Assembly (NCBI RefSeq): GCF_032118995.1
Contig: NC_092650.1
Coordinates: 4,340,001-4,404,000 of the forward strand
Direction: 5' to 3'
Length of the DNA stretch: 64,000 nucleotides
Source of the DNA: Asterias amurensis
Taxonomy: Eukaryota > Echinodermata > Asteroidea > Forcipulatida > Asteriidae
The number at the start of each line of letters is the position of its first letter. Position 1 is the stretch's first letter. A model generated the notes under the pieces. That model saw only the letters and a program-made list of their open reading frames with translations. It was not told the DNA's origin and searched no databases. Both the position numbers and the translations under genes were made by a program. Positions 13,301 to 24,475 of the stretch are shown one piece after another.

Positions 13301-16300
13301 TTGTGAAATTGGCCCCCTGTTTCCACAAAATGTGACCTTTGTAACTACTTAAAGTTGTTTTGATATCTTTGCTCCCGTCTGAATCAGAAATTCATATTTG
13401 AAAGGAAAACTTATCTTCTCACATGGGCTTGTAATTTACATTGGACTGCAGGACTGCATGTTTGCAGACCAGGAGTCTTGAGTTTACTGGCCCGACACTA
13501 ACTTTAGTGTCGGGCCAGTAAACTCGAGACTAGACAGACAAGCCTTGTGGCCTCGTGTTTTTTTCCAAATTCAATAATAATATCTCATTTTGAAAAAACA
13601 AACAATTTATATTCAACTGTTGACTTTGAGTCTGGCACCGGAACACAATCAATTCTGTTGAGTATCAAAGTATACAGACCCATAGAAAATAATCCTCTCT
13701 AGTGCTTATTCAACTGAAGACAGTTTACGTTTTAAACTTCGTAGGAAGTTCTTTCTCGTTTAGATTCTTGTTAAAATAAATTCTGGTGTGGTAATTTTTT
13801 TTTATATACAAGCCCCGCGATGTTGTTGAACTTAACCCCAAGTTTGAGCCTTGCAAAGGGAAATTTTTAAATGCTAGGTGGCAGCAGACTTACCAGGTTA
13901 ATTTCCATTGTTTGCAACGTTCTGAGTACATGTATGCTCACATTACCAAATACAACGGACGCACCTAGTACATGTAAGTCTGCTGCTACCTAGAGCAAGT
14001 TCGATCAAGGAACTAAAGTTGACTATTGTCGACCGTTGGGCGATTTTGCCTGATACCCAGAAAGCATGGAGGTAACCATGGAACATTGACTAGTGGTTGA
14101 CAAATGGTCGCTGATCGAACTTGCCCCGGGTGTCCCCAAAAGTCTCACACTGTGAAATGTTAGGTGTTGCATTGGTCATGTTGGTTGGTATTGGTTTGAG
14201 TGTGGTTAGTAGATGTATCATATTATGTGTTGCCTGCATTAACATGAGTTGTGTATTGTGCTACAGTTATACAGAGGCATGTGTTACATGGCCGCATGGG
14301 CGACGCCATCGAAACCACACAGAGACTATACGCAGGCTTGCTAGAACGCAAACCCAATCTGGAATTCATGCTCAAATGTCGCCAGTTTGTGGAAATGGTC
14401 AATGGAACGGACAGTGAAATCCGCAGCCTGCGCAACAACCCGCTGTCTCGGTCGTCCAGCCGGCACGCGAGTCCCGCGATGAGTCCACACCACGACAGTA
14501 TATCAATGTCGTCGTCCTCAACGACGTCGTCTTCGCATCACGGGGAGGTACAACCACATCAGGGAAGTAGCGGCAGCAGTAGTAGTAGTAACGTCATACA
14601 CATTAAGCTTGGGTCGGGCTCCCCGAAATCGCACCATCAGTTAGACCAGGCCAGTACCTCGGACACAAACTCAATGAACGGGTCCTCCCCTAAAGGACAA
14701 GTCATGAACGGGGGACCGGCTAAAGACCTCTCCTCCACCTCCTCCTCGCACGATAATGAAATAGACATGGATGTGGACTACTCAAACAACCATCATCATC
14801 ATCACCATGACGACAGGCCCAGGGACGTTGCAACAGCCAATGACAGAAATCTTAGGAACGGGGCGCCGGTCAGTAATGGCAGTGTACCAGTGATGAATGG
14901 GTCTTGTCCTGTCGATGAGATGGATACCGATGACATTGGTAGGGTTGTTAACTTTGTTTTGATGGGATGTGATTTCTATGATTTTAACTGGAAATCCTTG
15001 TTCTTAACCCACCACCAAAAAGAAAATTGTTTATAATTAAGATCAAATTCATAAAAACATGAAGATTAAACCATATAGAATGTCCCAGATTGCAGAGTCG
15101 GGCTTTTTAAATGTATGTACATGTAAGCAGGCCTAGCGCCTGCAAGCGTTCGCGCTCGCAAGTGTTTGCTCTCGCAAGCTTGCACGTTTTGCGCTCACAG
15201 TTCAGGTTTTTTACAGCAGCTTACCAAGTCTCACAGTTGCAAATAAGAATTCTTTTTAGAAATGAAGGAGCCGAGTTTGCCATAAAGTGTCTAACAGAAA
15301 AAAATATGCAGATATCTATGCAAATTAATTTGCAGTATGTTTCTAATAACCATCTTTGATCATTACTCAGTCATAGAGCCAAGAAGCACGAAACGGCAGT
15401 TGTGCGGGGGTAACATCGCTGCAATAGAACGCATGTTGTCTTTCGGCAGAGAGCTGCAAGCCATGTACGACAGACTGTGCAGAGAGGTGGGGAGAAGTGA
15501 TACCAACCAGAAAGCATTACAGGTATGTACTATGGACGGTTTCTTCAAGACACTGGACACTATTGGTAATTGTCAAAGACCAGTCGTCTCACTTGGTGTA
15601 TCTCAACATAAAATAACAAACCTGTGAAAATTTGAGCTCGTGGAAGTTGCGAGATAATAATGAAAGAAAAAATACCCTTGTCACACAAAGTTGTGTGCTT
15701 TCAGATGCTTGATTTTGAGACCTCGAAATCTAATTCTGAGATCTCGAAATCAAATTCATGGAAAATAACTTCTTTCTCAAAAACTACATCACTTCAGAGG
15801 TTGCTGTTTCTCACAATGTTTTATACTAGCAACCTCTCCCCATTACTCGTTACTGAGTAAGGTTTTTTGCTAATAATTATTTTGAGTAATTACCAATAGT
15901 GTCCACTGCCTTTAAAACTGTGAGTCTACGTCTCAGTCTTACTTACCTGTGTAGAGGGAACACCACATTTTGTCCCATTCAACAGTTATTCACGTTATAT
16001 TTTCAATGTACTTTTTAGATTCCTTGGGCTGTAGTTACTGAAAATTTTTTTTTTACTATTATCGCCATGGTAGATAGGTTGGACCTAGACCTACTTATTA
16101 AAGGCAGTGGACACTATTGGTAATCACTCAACATAATTATTAGCATAAAACCTTTCTTGGTGACCAGTAATGGGGAGAGGTTGATGGTATAAAACATTGT
16201 GAGAAACGGCTCCCTCTGAAGTGCCATAGTTTTCGAGAGAGAAGTAATTTTCCACGAATTTGATTTCGAGACCTCAAGTTTAGAACTCAAGCATCTGAAC

Positions 16301-17706
16301 AAACAAATTACCAATAGTGTCCAGTGTCTTTGAAGTACATGTACATGTATTTATTTAATATTTAATGTTTACCATTTGTTGCTATTGAAGTTTATTTAGC
16401 ATGGCACACCCTGTAGTCACAGAATAATGTCTGCTGCCATCTTGTGAAATAACTTTGTGTTTGTGTTTCCCTTTTTTCCCCAGGATGCATTCAGCCTGCT
16501 AGCGTATTCTGATCCATGGAGTAGTCCTGTCGGTTACCAGTTAGATCCGGTACTCAGAGAGCCTGTGTGTGCTGCCCTCAATAGTGCCATCTTAGGTAAG
16601 TCACTCTCACCTCCGGTGTTCAAGTTTCATAATGGAACGTGCTAGTCTTGTGCTGGCCTTGAAACAACCCACGGTACCCACCGCACACCCCCCACAGCAA
16701 TGGGAGATGGTCCTTTCTCACAGAATTGTGCGAGCTCAGACCTACGGGTGCAATATTGAGCGTGCATGCGCACGCTCAGAGCCGCAAAAAAGGACCGTTA
16801 TGTCTGCTGTTGCCCGCGTCTCAATAGTCTCCTATTGCTGTGGTGCCCTGTGCTTTTGCTTTGGTTCCCTTTGCAAACTTCGCATACAAGTTTACATTTT
16901 CTTCATAGAAGTGCCCCTTACTAGAAGACAGCAGGGGGACGATGACAACTATAATGTTTTTTATTGTATTGTATTGTATTGTATGTAAAAGGTCAATGTG
17001 GCTGGCTGCCATTTTGGTTATCAGCAGGGGTGACCATTTAAACCGTTGCTCGGTTACACTCCTATGTTTCGACACCCCTATGTTCTGACACCCTATTGTA
17101 TTTTCCTAGCCTTAACCCTTACATCAGGTTTTTCCCGGAACATAGGGTTGTCAGAACATAGGGTTGTCAGAACATAGGGTTGTCAGAGTATAGGGTTGTC
17201 GGAACATCTAGGGGTGTCGGAACATGGGTGTCGGAACATAGGGTTGTCAGAACATAGGGGTATAAAAGAGTTTGCGGTAACACCATGTAATAACAATCTC
17301 TAAATGAGTTGGGGTGGACAGAAGAACATAGGGGTGTCGGAACATAGGGGTGTCGGAACATAGGGTTGTCAGAACATAGGGTTGTCAGAACACAGGGTTG
17401 TCAGAACATAGGGTTGACAAAACATAGGGTTGACAGAACACCTATAGGGTTGTCAGAACATAGGGTGTCAGAATATAGAGTAGTCACAGACTGTTTTTTG
17501 CCCCCAAAATGATACATGTACGCAGTTACGCATTCTTTGCTTTCTTTTTCCTTTTTCTCTCTCCCGTTCCAACAGAATATCAGAATATGCCGAAGCACCC
17601 ACTGTTGGAGTTGGCCATCGGACACACCATGGAGACCATGAAACTCATGTCCAAATACGGCCCCGGCTCATGTGCCTTCACCAGCGTACAAAGCTATATC
17701 CACTAA
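7324..17706 (+). CDS. RANBP9: RANBP9/RANBP10 (RanBPM) gene, 5'-partial, nine exons
   Basis: Exons 7324-7382, 8088-8278, 11492-11593, 12516-12598, 12980-13092, 14267-14938, 15371-15522, 16484-16595 and 17576-17706; all junctions are GT-AG and the phases join without a break. The visible 537 residues begin inside the SPRY domain (YMGIGLS) and continue with the end of SPRY (about 1-117), LisH (about 146-178, [10 protein letters not shown]-like), CTLH (about 182-240, [11 protein letters not shown]), a long Ser/Asn-rich linker with a six-His run, and the CRA domain (about 410-537, [14 protein letters not shown] to [11 protein letters not shown]). RanBPM is a scaffold of the CTLH/GID E3 ubiquitin ligase in cytoplasm and nucleus. 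Exons for the N-terminus and first half of SPRY were not found upstream and probably lie outside the window. Introns are filled with MITEs. RANBP9 and RANBP10 are vertebrate duplicates, so a single invertebrate orthologue is expected. Confidence 0.94.
7396..7628. mobile_element. GGGTGCGTTCGATTAGC MITE in RANBP9 intron
   Basis: Inverted ends GGGTGCGTTCGATTAGC and GCTAATCGAACACACCC; a third GTTCGATTAGC lies in the middle. It starts 13 bp after the splice donor. Confidence 0.82.
7634..7784. mobile_element. TAGACCTTATTGCAAATA MITE
   Basis: Inverted ends TAGACCTTATTGCAAATAC and GTATTTGCGAAAAGGTCTA at TA sites; the arms pair around a GAATGAGGTGCATTGTGG core. Second copy at 40646-40799. Confidence 0.85.
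7785..7905. repeat. Imperfect palindrome with GGTGTTATGTGTCGG arms
   Basis: GTAGGTGTTATG and ACGCCCAAGGTGT face GAACACCGAGGGC and AATAACCCACACC; a TGACGTCA lies at 7891-7898. Probably another MITE; no second copy was seen. Confidence 0.5.
9021..9367. mobile_element. TTAA foldback MITE family 2 (AAGGAACACGTTGCC type)
   Basis: Inverted ends TTAAAGGGACTTTGCC and its complement; the two arms pair over most of the roughly 345 bp. It shares its right TTAA with the next element. Confidence 0.87.
9364..9725. mobile_element. TTAA MITE family 3 (AAAGGGTTTGGGTAC type)
   Basis: Begins TTAAAGGGTTTGGGTACTTT and ends AAACCCTTTAA; contains the GATAATGATAGTAGAAAGC core. It shares TTAA on the left with family 2 and on the right with family 1. 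Confidence 0.87.
9722..10100. mobile_element. TTAA MITE family 1, full copy
   Basis: TTAAAGGCAGTGGACACT to AGTGTCCACTGCCTTTAA. Third element of the chain in this RANBP9 intron. Confidence 0.92.
10215..10587. mobile_element. TTAA MITE family 1, full copy, opposite orientation
   Basis: TTAAAGGCAGTGGACACTAT to GTGTCCAGTGTCTTTAA, inverted relative to the copy 115 bp before it. Confidence 0.92.
11245..11400 (-). mobile_element. tRNA-derived SINE, family C
   Basis: Reverse complement has TGTGGGTTCGAATCCCAC (box B), TAATATGCCTGTGATTTTG and CAGTGTCAGGGTAAAACC. RANBP9 intron 3. Confidence 0.8.
11613..12070. mobile_element. Block X plus TTAA MITE family 1 in RANBP9 intron
   Basis: The MITE occupies 11693-12070. 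The 80 bp to its left (11613-11692) are identical to 2015-2094, which also precede a family 1 copy. Confidence 0.88.
12637..12785 (+). mobile_element. tRNA-derived SINE, family A
   Basis: Box A-like ATGGTTGGATTGTGCG and box B GGTTCGATACC, then CAAATGTGAGTTGAGTTGTG. Same family as 18649-18990. In RANBP9 intron 4. Confidence 0.82.
13167..13316. mobile_element. GGGGTCGATTTCGCAAAG MITE
   Basis: Ends GGGGTCGATTTCGCAAAG and CTTTGTGAAATTGGCCCC; same family as the outer element at 21945-22420. Confidence 0.83.
13874..14124. mobile_element. Two adjacent palindromic MITEs in RANBP9 intron 5
   Basis: 13874-13994 has arms CTAGGTGGCAGCAGACTTAC and GTAAGTCTGCTGCTACCTAG. 13995-14124 has arms GCAAGTTCGATCA and TGATCGAACTTGC. 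They touch end to end. Confidence 0.8.
15545..15915. mobile_element. TTAA MITE family 1, 22 bp after a RANBP9 splice donor
   Basis: ACACTGGACACTATTGGTAA to CACTGCCTTTAA; the left TTAA has decayed to TCAA. Confidence 0.9.
16098..16333. mobile_element. TTAA MITE family 1, internally shortened
   Basis: TTAAAGGCAGTGGACACT start; about 140 bp of the middle are absent; the end GTGTCCAGTGTCTTTGAA is slightly decayed. Confidence 0.87.
16653..16935. mobile_element. CAGGCCTTGAAAT-type element, rearranged
   Basis: GGCCTTGAAACAACCCACGG and TGGTGCCCTGTGCTTTTGCT match 35864-36030, with about 120 bp of extra sequence between. In RANBP9 intron 8. Confidence 0.6.
17050..17492. repeat. Minisatellite with about 16-bp unit AACATAGGGTTGTCAG
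   Basis: The unit is repeated about 20 times with variants GGGGTGTCGG and GGGTTGACAG, in the last intron of the RANBP9 gene. The first lines hold reverse-oriented variants (CCTATGTTCTGACACC). A 47-bp unrelated block (17268-17314) interrupts the array. Confidence 0.9.
17268..17314. repeat. 47-bp block inside the minisatellite, exact inverted match at 21487-21533
   Basis: The block starting GAGTTTGCGGTAACACC is identical, in inverse orientation, to 21487-21533. It looks like part of an older dispersed element caught between minisatellite units. Confidence 0.8.
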
Positions 17707-18640
17707 CAACACGCCGCTAGCTGGTACCCCGCCAAAGTACCCCGCTCAAAGTTTGAGAAAGGAAATTCGTCATCCAACTCTTAAAAAAAAAGATTTTCAG
17801 TGGAGTTAATCTTTGAAGTGGAGAGGAATCTTTGAGAAAGACTCTGCTAGGGTTGAAAAAGTCAGGCCATTAACTAATTTGTTTTGCAAAATTGAATGTA
17901 CATAACATGCTGCCTCTAACAGGCTGGATATAGGACTTAGGGGCAAAAATTATGCAGTGCCAGAGGCCAGAGTATAGGGGTAATAGTAGGAGGGTTAACT
18001 ATCTCACCATGATATTGTGCTTTTCACTTTTGCCTTTTAATACCTGTCTGGCTGCAAAGTTCCTTTAAAATTTATCATTTGGGATTGTTTTAGAAACAGT
18101 GTGCACAACAAATTAATGAACAACTGCCGCATCGATTGTTTGATGTCCCAAGTGCAAAGAATTATTTTTTGTTTTTAATTTTTAAAGTTTCAAATTGAGT
18201 ATTGCTTGTTCGTCAATGACACCAAGACTGTCATGAGATTGCGTCTATTTGTGATAAGTAGAACTCTCAATAAATAATTCCCACTGAATGTCACATAGTC
18301 TAAAGTCGGCCAACTTATCAGGCAACAATACATCATTTTTGAACGCACAAAATATGCTTTTTGCGTAAATACCTCGGGTGGAATGCAGGAGTTTGGTCGG
18401 TGAATCATTTGGCTGCACAGACAAATGCCAGAACTTGAACCTCTCTCTAAGTGGTCTTGCTGGCTTGTTCCTGAATGTACGAATAATCCACTAGCTGCAA
18501 ATTAGATTTCCCATCCAAATCACACTGTTAGGGCCTATAAACACAAGTGAACAAGCTGGGGAATTTACTGAAATGAAAAGCCAATGGTTCTGCTGTCCCA
18601 TCGCTGAAAATGCTGTTGGCAAAACCTGTTATTCCACACT
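17707..18640. other. Probable RANBP9 3' untranslated region
   Basis: Follows the stop at 17706; an AATAAA string lies near 18270, but the polyadenylation site is not fixed. Confidence 0.45.
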
Positions 18641-18648
18641 ATCTTTGG

Positions 18649-18990
18649 GGGGATGGTTGGCTTGTGCGTTAAGTGCTCCCCTCTCACTAAGGTGACCCTG
18701 GTTCGATACCTTGCCAGGGCCATATGTGAGTTGAGTTGTGCGTTGGTTCTCTGCTGTGCCACAAGGGTTTTCCAGACATCCGGTTTTCCTCCCTCGGGAA
18801 AAATCAAACACTTTCGATCTCTGGCTGTGCTCCGTGGTGATAATGGGTTGATGTGGCTGGCTGCCAAAGGCACCCTTGCATGCCTGCTTCTTGAACAAGT
18901 TGTAGCCGCGTCCTTCGCAATTCAGCTCTTAGCTGTGAGTAAGGATGATTAGCCTCCCAAATTAATATAATATAATTAATATAAATTTGA
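18649..18990 (+). mobile_element. tRNA-derived SINE, family A, long copy
   Basis: ATGGTTGGCTTGTGCG, then GGTTCGATACC, the shared GTGAGTTGAGTTGTGCGT body and a 200-bp tail ending in a TAATATAAT repeat. Confidence 0.85.
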
Positions 18991-21700
18991 AGTAAGCTCA
19001 AACAGTTTCAGGCCCTGTCTAACATGTTTATCCCTCACATCACTTTGTCATATTCCTTGTTGACTTTCCCTCTCCCATTATCTTTCAAAGAAACAAATTT
19101 TCCATTGTAGAGTGACTTTTCTTGTTTTACTGCAAGCTTTTTTTTGAAAGCTTAAAAGCTGCATCCCCAAACACAAATGTCCCAACCCGACCAGCTACCC
19201 TTGAAACAAAATTATCGCTCAGACAAAGCTTACTCAAGAAGTAATTTCTCCAAATTAAGTCAAACTGCTGTTCCCCTTAACACATTATTGAGTTAGAACC
19301 CTTAATGGCTGCTTTGTGGCATTTTGTTTCATACATTATTTTGATCATGTTTACACTTTTTTGGTATTCCCAATCAATGATATTGACAAAAAAGAACAAC
19401 ATACATGTAGGGCTAGATAGCTTAGTTATTAGATGGCAATACTAACTTAAAGATAACCCATTTAGTCTTGTGACTCCATTGCCATCCAAAAATAATGTCC
19501 AGATGTTGCATTCACATTTAATCAGTAATTTACGGCAGTTCTGTTGGGGAAGTTGTAGATACAAATTTAAAAAAAGACATTTACCACAGACCTCCGCTGT
19601 ATAAATGTTTTGCAGTACCTAGACTTGGTTGGTTGTTATTGACTGCGAATCCACCTTGTCACTTTTAACACCCAAAGCTGTAATTTGACTGTTTCCTAGA
19701 TGTTATAAAACCCCCAAAAGTTGCCAAGAATAAAACGCTCCATTTTCGTGCCATTCTGTGTAAAAATTCCGAGTATAAACAAGTGCAGAGGTAACAGTTG
19801 TGCATTCTTTTTGAACATTTCAAGCTGGGGAGGAAATACACTACCCATATTTGGATATTTAATGGTGGTTCCTTCCTTCATACCATGGAGAGACCAAATA
19901 ATGTACCAATTTTTATTATTTTTTTTAATCACTTTTTTATTAAAAATAATTTCATAAGTTTTTCAAGTCGTTTCCCATGGAGTTCTTCAAAAGTCAGAAG
20001 GCCCTTATTATTAGGTTGCAAAAGCCTGGTGCATATTACTGCACAAAGATGGCGTATCCGAATTGGCGGCTGTTCCTAGTGATGTCCTATACTATTATAC
20101 GCACTGACTTGGAAATCTAGCTGTAGCCATAGCCCTAGCCTTAGCCACAAATTCGGACAGGGCCTTAGACCTCAACCTCAGTACCATGGGCAGAGCGATG
20201 TATCACGCCAGCTCTGCGTACGTCTCTAACCCCTGGGAGAGAAACTCCGATCCGTGTCTTTGATTGGCTACCATAGAAGCGCAAAATATGAAACGCTGTG
20301 CGTCTTCAAAAAGCCCTATACGCCGAAACGCGTGCGGATATAGATGAATGTATTCATTACGTAACACTGAATGCCAAGGCAAGTTTATGACTTTTATTAC
20401 ACACAGCACATCCAGCATGTGCGCGACTAACGCCCAACACAGAACGGATCAACCACAGGACTAATTGATAAATCCCTTATATTGGGATATTTTGGAGTTA
20501 AACTTCCAGGGGTTATGATCGAGCAAGGCTAGCACAATCACCCCTGGGAACGAGGTTGCTTAGACCTCTATCATGCTGCCACTATCTTGGTAATGTTCCC
20601 TGTATCCAGTAACAGTAATGGATGCAAATGTTCATTTACAAAAAAAAAGAGAAAAAAAAAGAAAACCCAGACTACTTCTCCTTACCCCAGCCTCCCCCCA
20701 ATCCATTTTGGGAAATGCATATTCCACTTCTATTAAGATTAGCGCTGCGATCACAATCAGGTTGTACAAGTTTGTGATGCGTTTAATAGAAATGCTGAAT
20801 TTTACAATTAGAAAAACCCCATACCAAAAATGCAATTGAGTTTTTTTTTAAACCCTGCTTTATTTAAGATCAATTGAAATAATGAGAATTAATGTTTTGT
20901 TATTTGTATATTTATAAAATTTCTGAGTAGACTAGAATCTTTTAAATTAATTCTTTGACATACAAGTATACTATGTACAGATGTATGTGATGAGTACAAT
21001 TCTATCCCACTTTGAAAAAGATAACACAATGACTTCATAACGCACTTTCAATTCATATCAATTTCTTTATTGTCAATTTTACTCTACCAACAGCAACCAT
21101 TATCCCCAGAAGATTTTTAATAAAAACAAAAAAATCCAAATAGATCACCCTGATGTAATACTTTTCTGTGTTTATTGTTTTGCTGTGAATGTTGTTTAAA
21201 TAGTGATTAAAAATACAAATTCTTTGTTGTGCTGTTCATTGCCAAGATGTCGGCAGAAAACTTTTAAAGGTAATTAAAAATAAAACATAAATAACGGAAA
21301 TTAACATTTTATTGTAGGAGTATGAGTTTCTTGAAAATGTAACATTGATATTTTGTTTTATTTTGGATTGATGTCAAGAGCCAGTAGAGAGCCTTTCTAA
21401 ACTCTGTCGTAAATGTTCCATAATTGGGAGGTTTTACTTATCCGGTTTGTAAGTGTGAAGTAATTCAACCGTTCTTTTCAGAACTACCCCAACTCATTTA
21501 GAGATTGTTATTACATGGTGTTACCGCAAACTCGTCTATATATGTGAAGTAATTCACTGTAAGTCACGCCCACTTTGCACAAACTGGCTCTGCCGATTCC
21601 CAGAAACCTGACAAAAGCTTTAAAAATTTGGACTTGGTTTTTACACATTCTTCATAAGTTTCAAGAACTAAGGTCTACTCAGAATTAATTAAAGGGTGAG
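18991..21700. other. No gene seen
   Basis: Low-complexity and AT-rich sequence; only the 47-bp block at 21487-21533 was recognised. Confidence 0.6.
21487..21533. repeat. 47-bp block, inverse copy of 17268-17314
   Basis: Exact reverse complement of the block in the RANBP9 last intron; it stands here in gene-free DNA with no minisatellite around it. Confidence 0.8.
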
Positions 21701-21704
21701 CGAA

Positions 21705-21880
21705 TTAAAGACACTGGACACTTGTTTATGACTCAAAATAATTTTTAGCATAAAAACTTACTTGGTAACGAGCAATGGAGAGCGGTTGATAGTATAAAAC
21801 ATGGTGAGAAACGGCTCCCTCTGAAGTAACATAGTTTTTGAGAATGAAGATTTTGGATTTTCAATTCTCATATAAATTAT
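21705..21880. mobile_element. TTAA MITE family 1, one half
   Basis: TTAAAGACACTGGACACTTG then the AACGGCTCCCTCTGAAGTAA core; the other half is missing. Confidence 0.8.
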
Positions 21881-21944
21881 TGTGATGACCTGACAAGTTG
21901 CCCCCCCCATCCCCTCTCTATCAAGCATAGAGCTAGAGATAGCA

Positions 21945-22420
21945 GGGGCCGATTTCACAAAGAGCAAAGATTGATCTTAAAGGTATCCGTTGCCTTGGAT
22001 CGGTCTAGTTGGTCGTTGAAAAGCGTTTGAAACCGTTTGTTATAAAATGCATGGTTAGATAGATAATCTAAAAGTAGAATATAATAATCTACACAAACAT
22101 CCCTCAAAATTGTACGGTTTTCTTGTTTGGCCGACCGTGTTAGTTCACAATGGATAAGAAAAACCATCCAATTTTGAGGCATGTTTGTGTGGATCATTAT
22201 ATTCTACTTTTAAATTTTCTTTCTAAACATACAGCCTGTATGCATTTTATTACAAACATGTTTCGCTTTTTAAAGACGAACTTGCCCGATCCAGGGCAAC
22301 ATGTCTTTTAAACTGCAAATCAATCGTAGTTGGTAAAGTTTGATGCCACAATACAAATCACTATGGTAATACTGACAACTTGTCTTTCCATGGATTTGAT
22401 TGCTTTGTGAAACCGGCCCC
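21945..22420. mobile_element. GGGGCCGATTTCACAAAG MITE carrying a nested family 2 foldback
   Basis: The outer inverted ends are GGGGCCGATTTCACAAAG and CTTTGTGAAACCGGCCCC. The inner element (21977-22311) has TTAA on both sides and the family 2 sequence. Removing the insert restores a short MITE like 13167-13316. Confidence 0.88.
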
Positions 22421-23150
22421 TAGACCGCTAAGACAAATGTCGACCTTGGTCATGCTCGCATAAGTTTGTTTCGTGACAATACGAAGGGCGTGCACACTCA
22501 AGTTGTTGTGCGAACGACTCTAATTCATGTTCTATCAATGCGACCAGCGACTGGTGCGCACGTTATTCATTTTCTTGTAATTATAACTGGTCCATTCTTC
22601 ACTGTGCTATGAAAACTAGTCGACTAGCGTAGACCAATTATTGTCGCTTAGACAGAGTTCGGGCACTTAGCGGAACTATGGTCATTGATAGTCCTTGCGT
22701 GAACTTGACCCTTGATGAAAGATTTCCATGTCATAATGGGGCTCCCTCTATGATGGATGTACCCTTATTGTAAAATGATGTCCTTTTGAACAATGCATAA
22801 CTTGACCCTCTCTTACTACACTTTCTTCAAAAATATGTTCGCGGTTCTTCAATGTACCTATTGGCACTGGACGTTCTGAAAGTATCTCTATGGTTGGGAT
22901 ACTTGGTTAATTCAGTTCCTAGACAGCATGTTCCTGTTGATTTTCCAGACCCAATTTCACCGAGTTGTTGATTATGCAAATTTGGTAGCAAGAGAAACCT
23001 TATTAATTAAAATAGGACTTTTTACTCGTTCAAAACCAAATTACTTTTAAAATGACCCAGTCAGTTTTCCTTGTGGTTTATTACTCGATATTTGAAAGAA
23101 AGTACTGCCGCAGGTTGCATCTGGAAAGCATGATATTCATGTGCAGTGGT
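22421..23150. other. No gene seen
   Basis: Unique-looking sequence without coding signal or recognised repeat. Confidence 0.55.
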
Positions 23151-23154
23151 TTCT

Positions 23155-23485
23155 GACTTGCACCCCTGAACAAAGATACTGACAAAATAAGGAGACTGCC
23201 AATATAGACTGTTACCATTCAAATACCTGTCCCACAACATGGGGTCTGTGAGCGTGTGTCATATAACAGGAACGCTGCGTGCTTCAATGATGTACGCCAT
23301 TAGACGCGCAGCCGGCTTATCTACATTATGGCCACTCTCATAGCAACAAAGGGGTTATTTTATATATGCTCTGATCTATAGGGTTAAATGGCCGCAGTTG
23401 GCAGAGCGCTGGCATATTTGTCCAGAGTACTCCATCTCAGGCTCAAATCCCGCTCAAGTCAATTTGTATTTTTTCAACCCAAACT
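23155..23485 (+). mobile_element. tRNA-derived SINE, family D, with inserted middle
   Basis: CACCCCTGAACAAAGATACT matches 34167-34190; the tRNA-like part GCCGCAGTTGGCAGAGCGCT and GGCTCAAATCCCGC follows 200 bp later. Confidence 0.55.
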
Positions 23486-24154
23486 AATTAAAAAGTGAAC
23501 GTACTTTCCGTGTGACTGGCTCTGGTAATGTTTGCTTTCAAAATCAATTGTCAAAAGTGGGGCCCATTTCAGTGATATCCAAACTTGTGAGCGCCAATGG
23601 ATTTCAACAAGTTTCTACAAAAACATGTTGGAAAGTTCGATTCATTGTACATACGTATTATTATTAAAAAGTTGTGAATAAACAGTGTAAATTATCAAAA
23701 TGATTTCTTCTTTGCTTATATAAATAATGGTGAACACTTGCATTGAACAGCGCAAAACAGATTTGTATGAGTTGAAAGGTATCAGCATTAATTGCACAGA
23801 GAAAAAAAAGGTACAAGTTCCCATTTATTCTTTTTTTGGTTCTTGATTATATACAAAATGTTGTGTAGAGGTGGGGAAAAACAATTAAAAATTAAGTAGA
23901 AGTTTTGTCTATTTATTCCCAGACTTTTTAAGAAAAGGATAATGTGATTTTTTGAGAAATATGTAGTGTATACATGGATTTATAAAACATGTATTATTGA
24001 TGATGAATAAATGAAATAATAAATGCTGCTCATGTGCAGATGAAAATAAAGTTGGTGTTGTAAGATGGTTTACTTGTTACCCCCAGGAATGTTTAGAGGT
24101 GCTGCTGGCTGCATGTTAGTGTACTTAATAGGACACTGGATGTAGGACCAGAGT

Positions 24155-24475
24155 AAAGGCCAATTCACACTGCAGGGATAACGAAAACGATAACAATCCA
24201 ACACGAGGAGAACGCATAAAGCCTGGTTCATACTTTCTGCAAATGCGATACGAGTGTTGACGTCACAAATTCGCATCGAATAATTCGCAGCAGTTCAACT
24301 TTGCTCAACTCACTTGTGAATATCGCTGCAAAAGGAGGGTTGTGGCATCAAATTCGCTTCGCATGAAGTATGAACCGGGCTTGGTTGAAATGTTCCAAGC
24401 AGAATACGCCCATGCTTATTCAACCAATCGAGGGCGCTCGTTGTCATTCTCATTGAGGCCTGTGTGACCGGATCT
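24155..24475. mobile_element. GGCCAATTCACACTGCAG MITE with a nested GCCTGGTTCATACTT element
   Basis: The outer arms TCACACTGCAGGGATAACG and TGTCATTCTCATTGAGGCC bracket an inner inverted-repeat element (about 24220-24381) with ends AAGCCTGGTTCATACTT and AAGTATGAACCGGGCTT. Confidence 0.8.

Noticed and set aside
17100-17490. CRISPR-like array
   Set aside because: The units are contiguous variants without spacers, in a eukaryotic intron.
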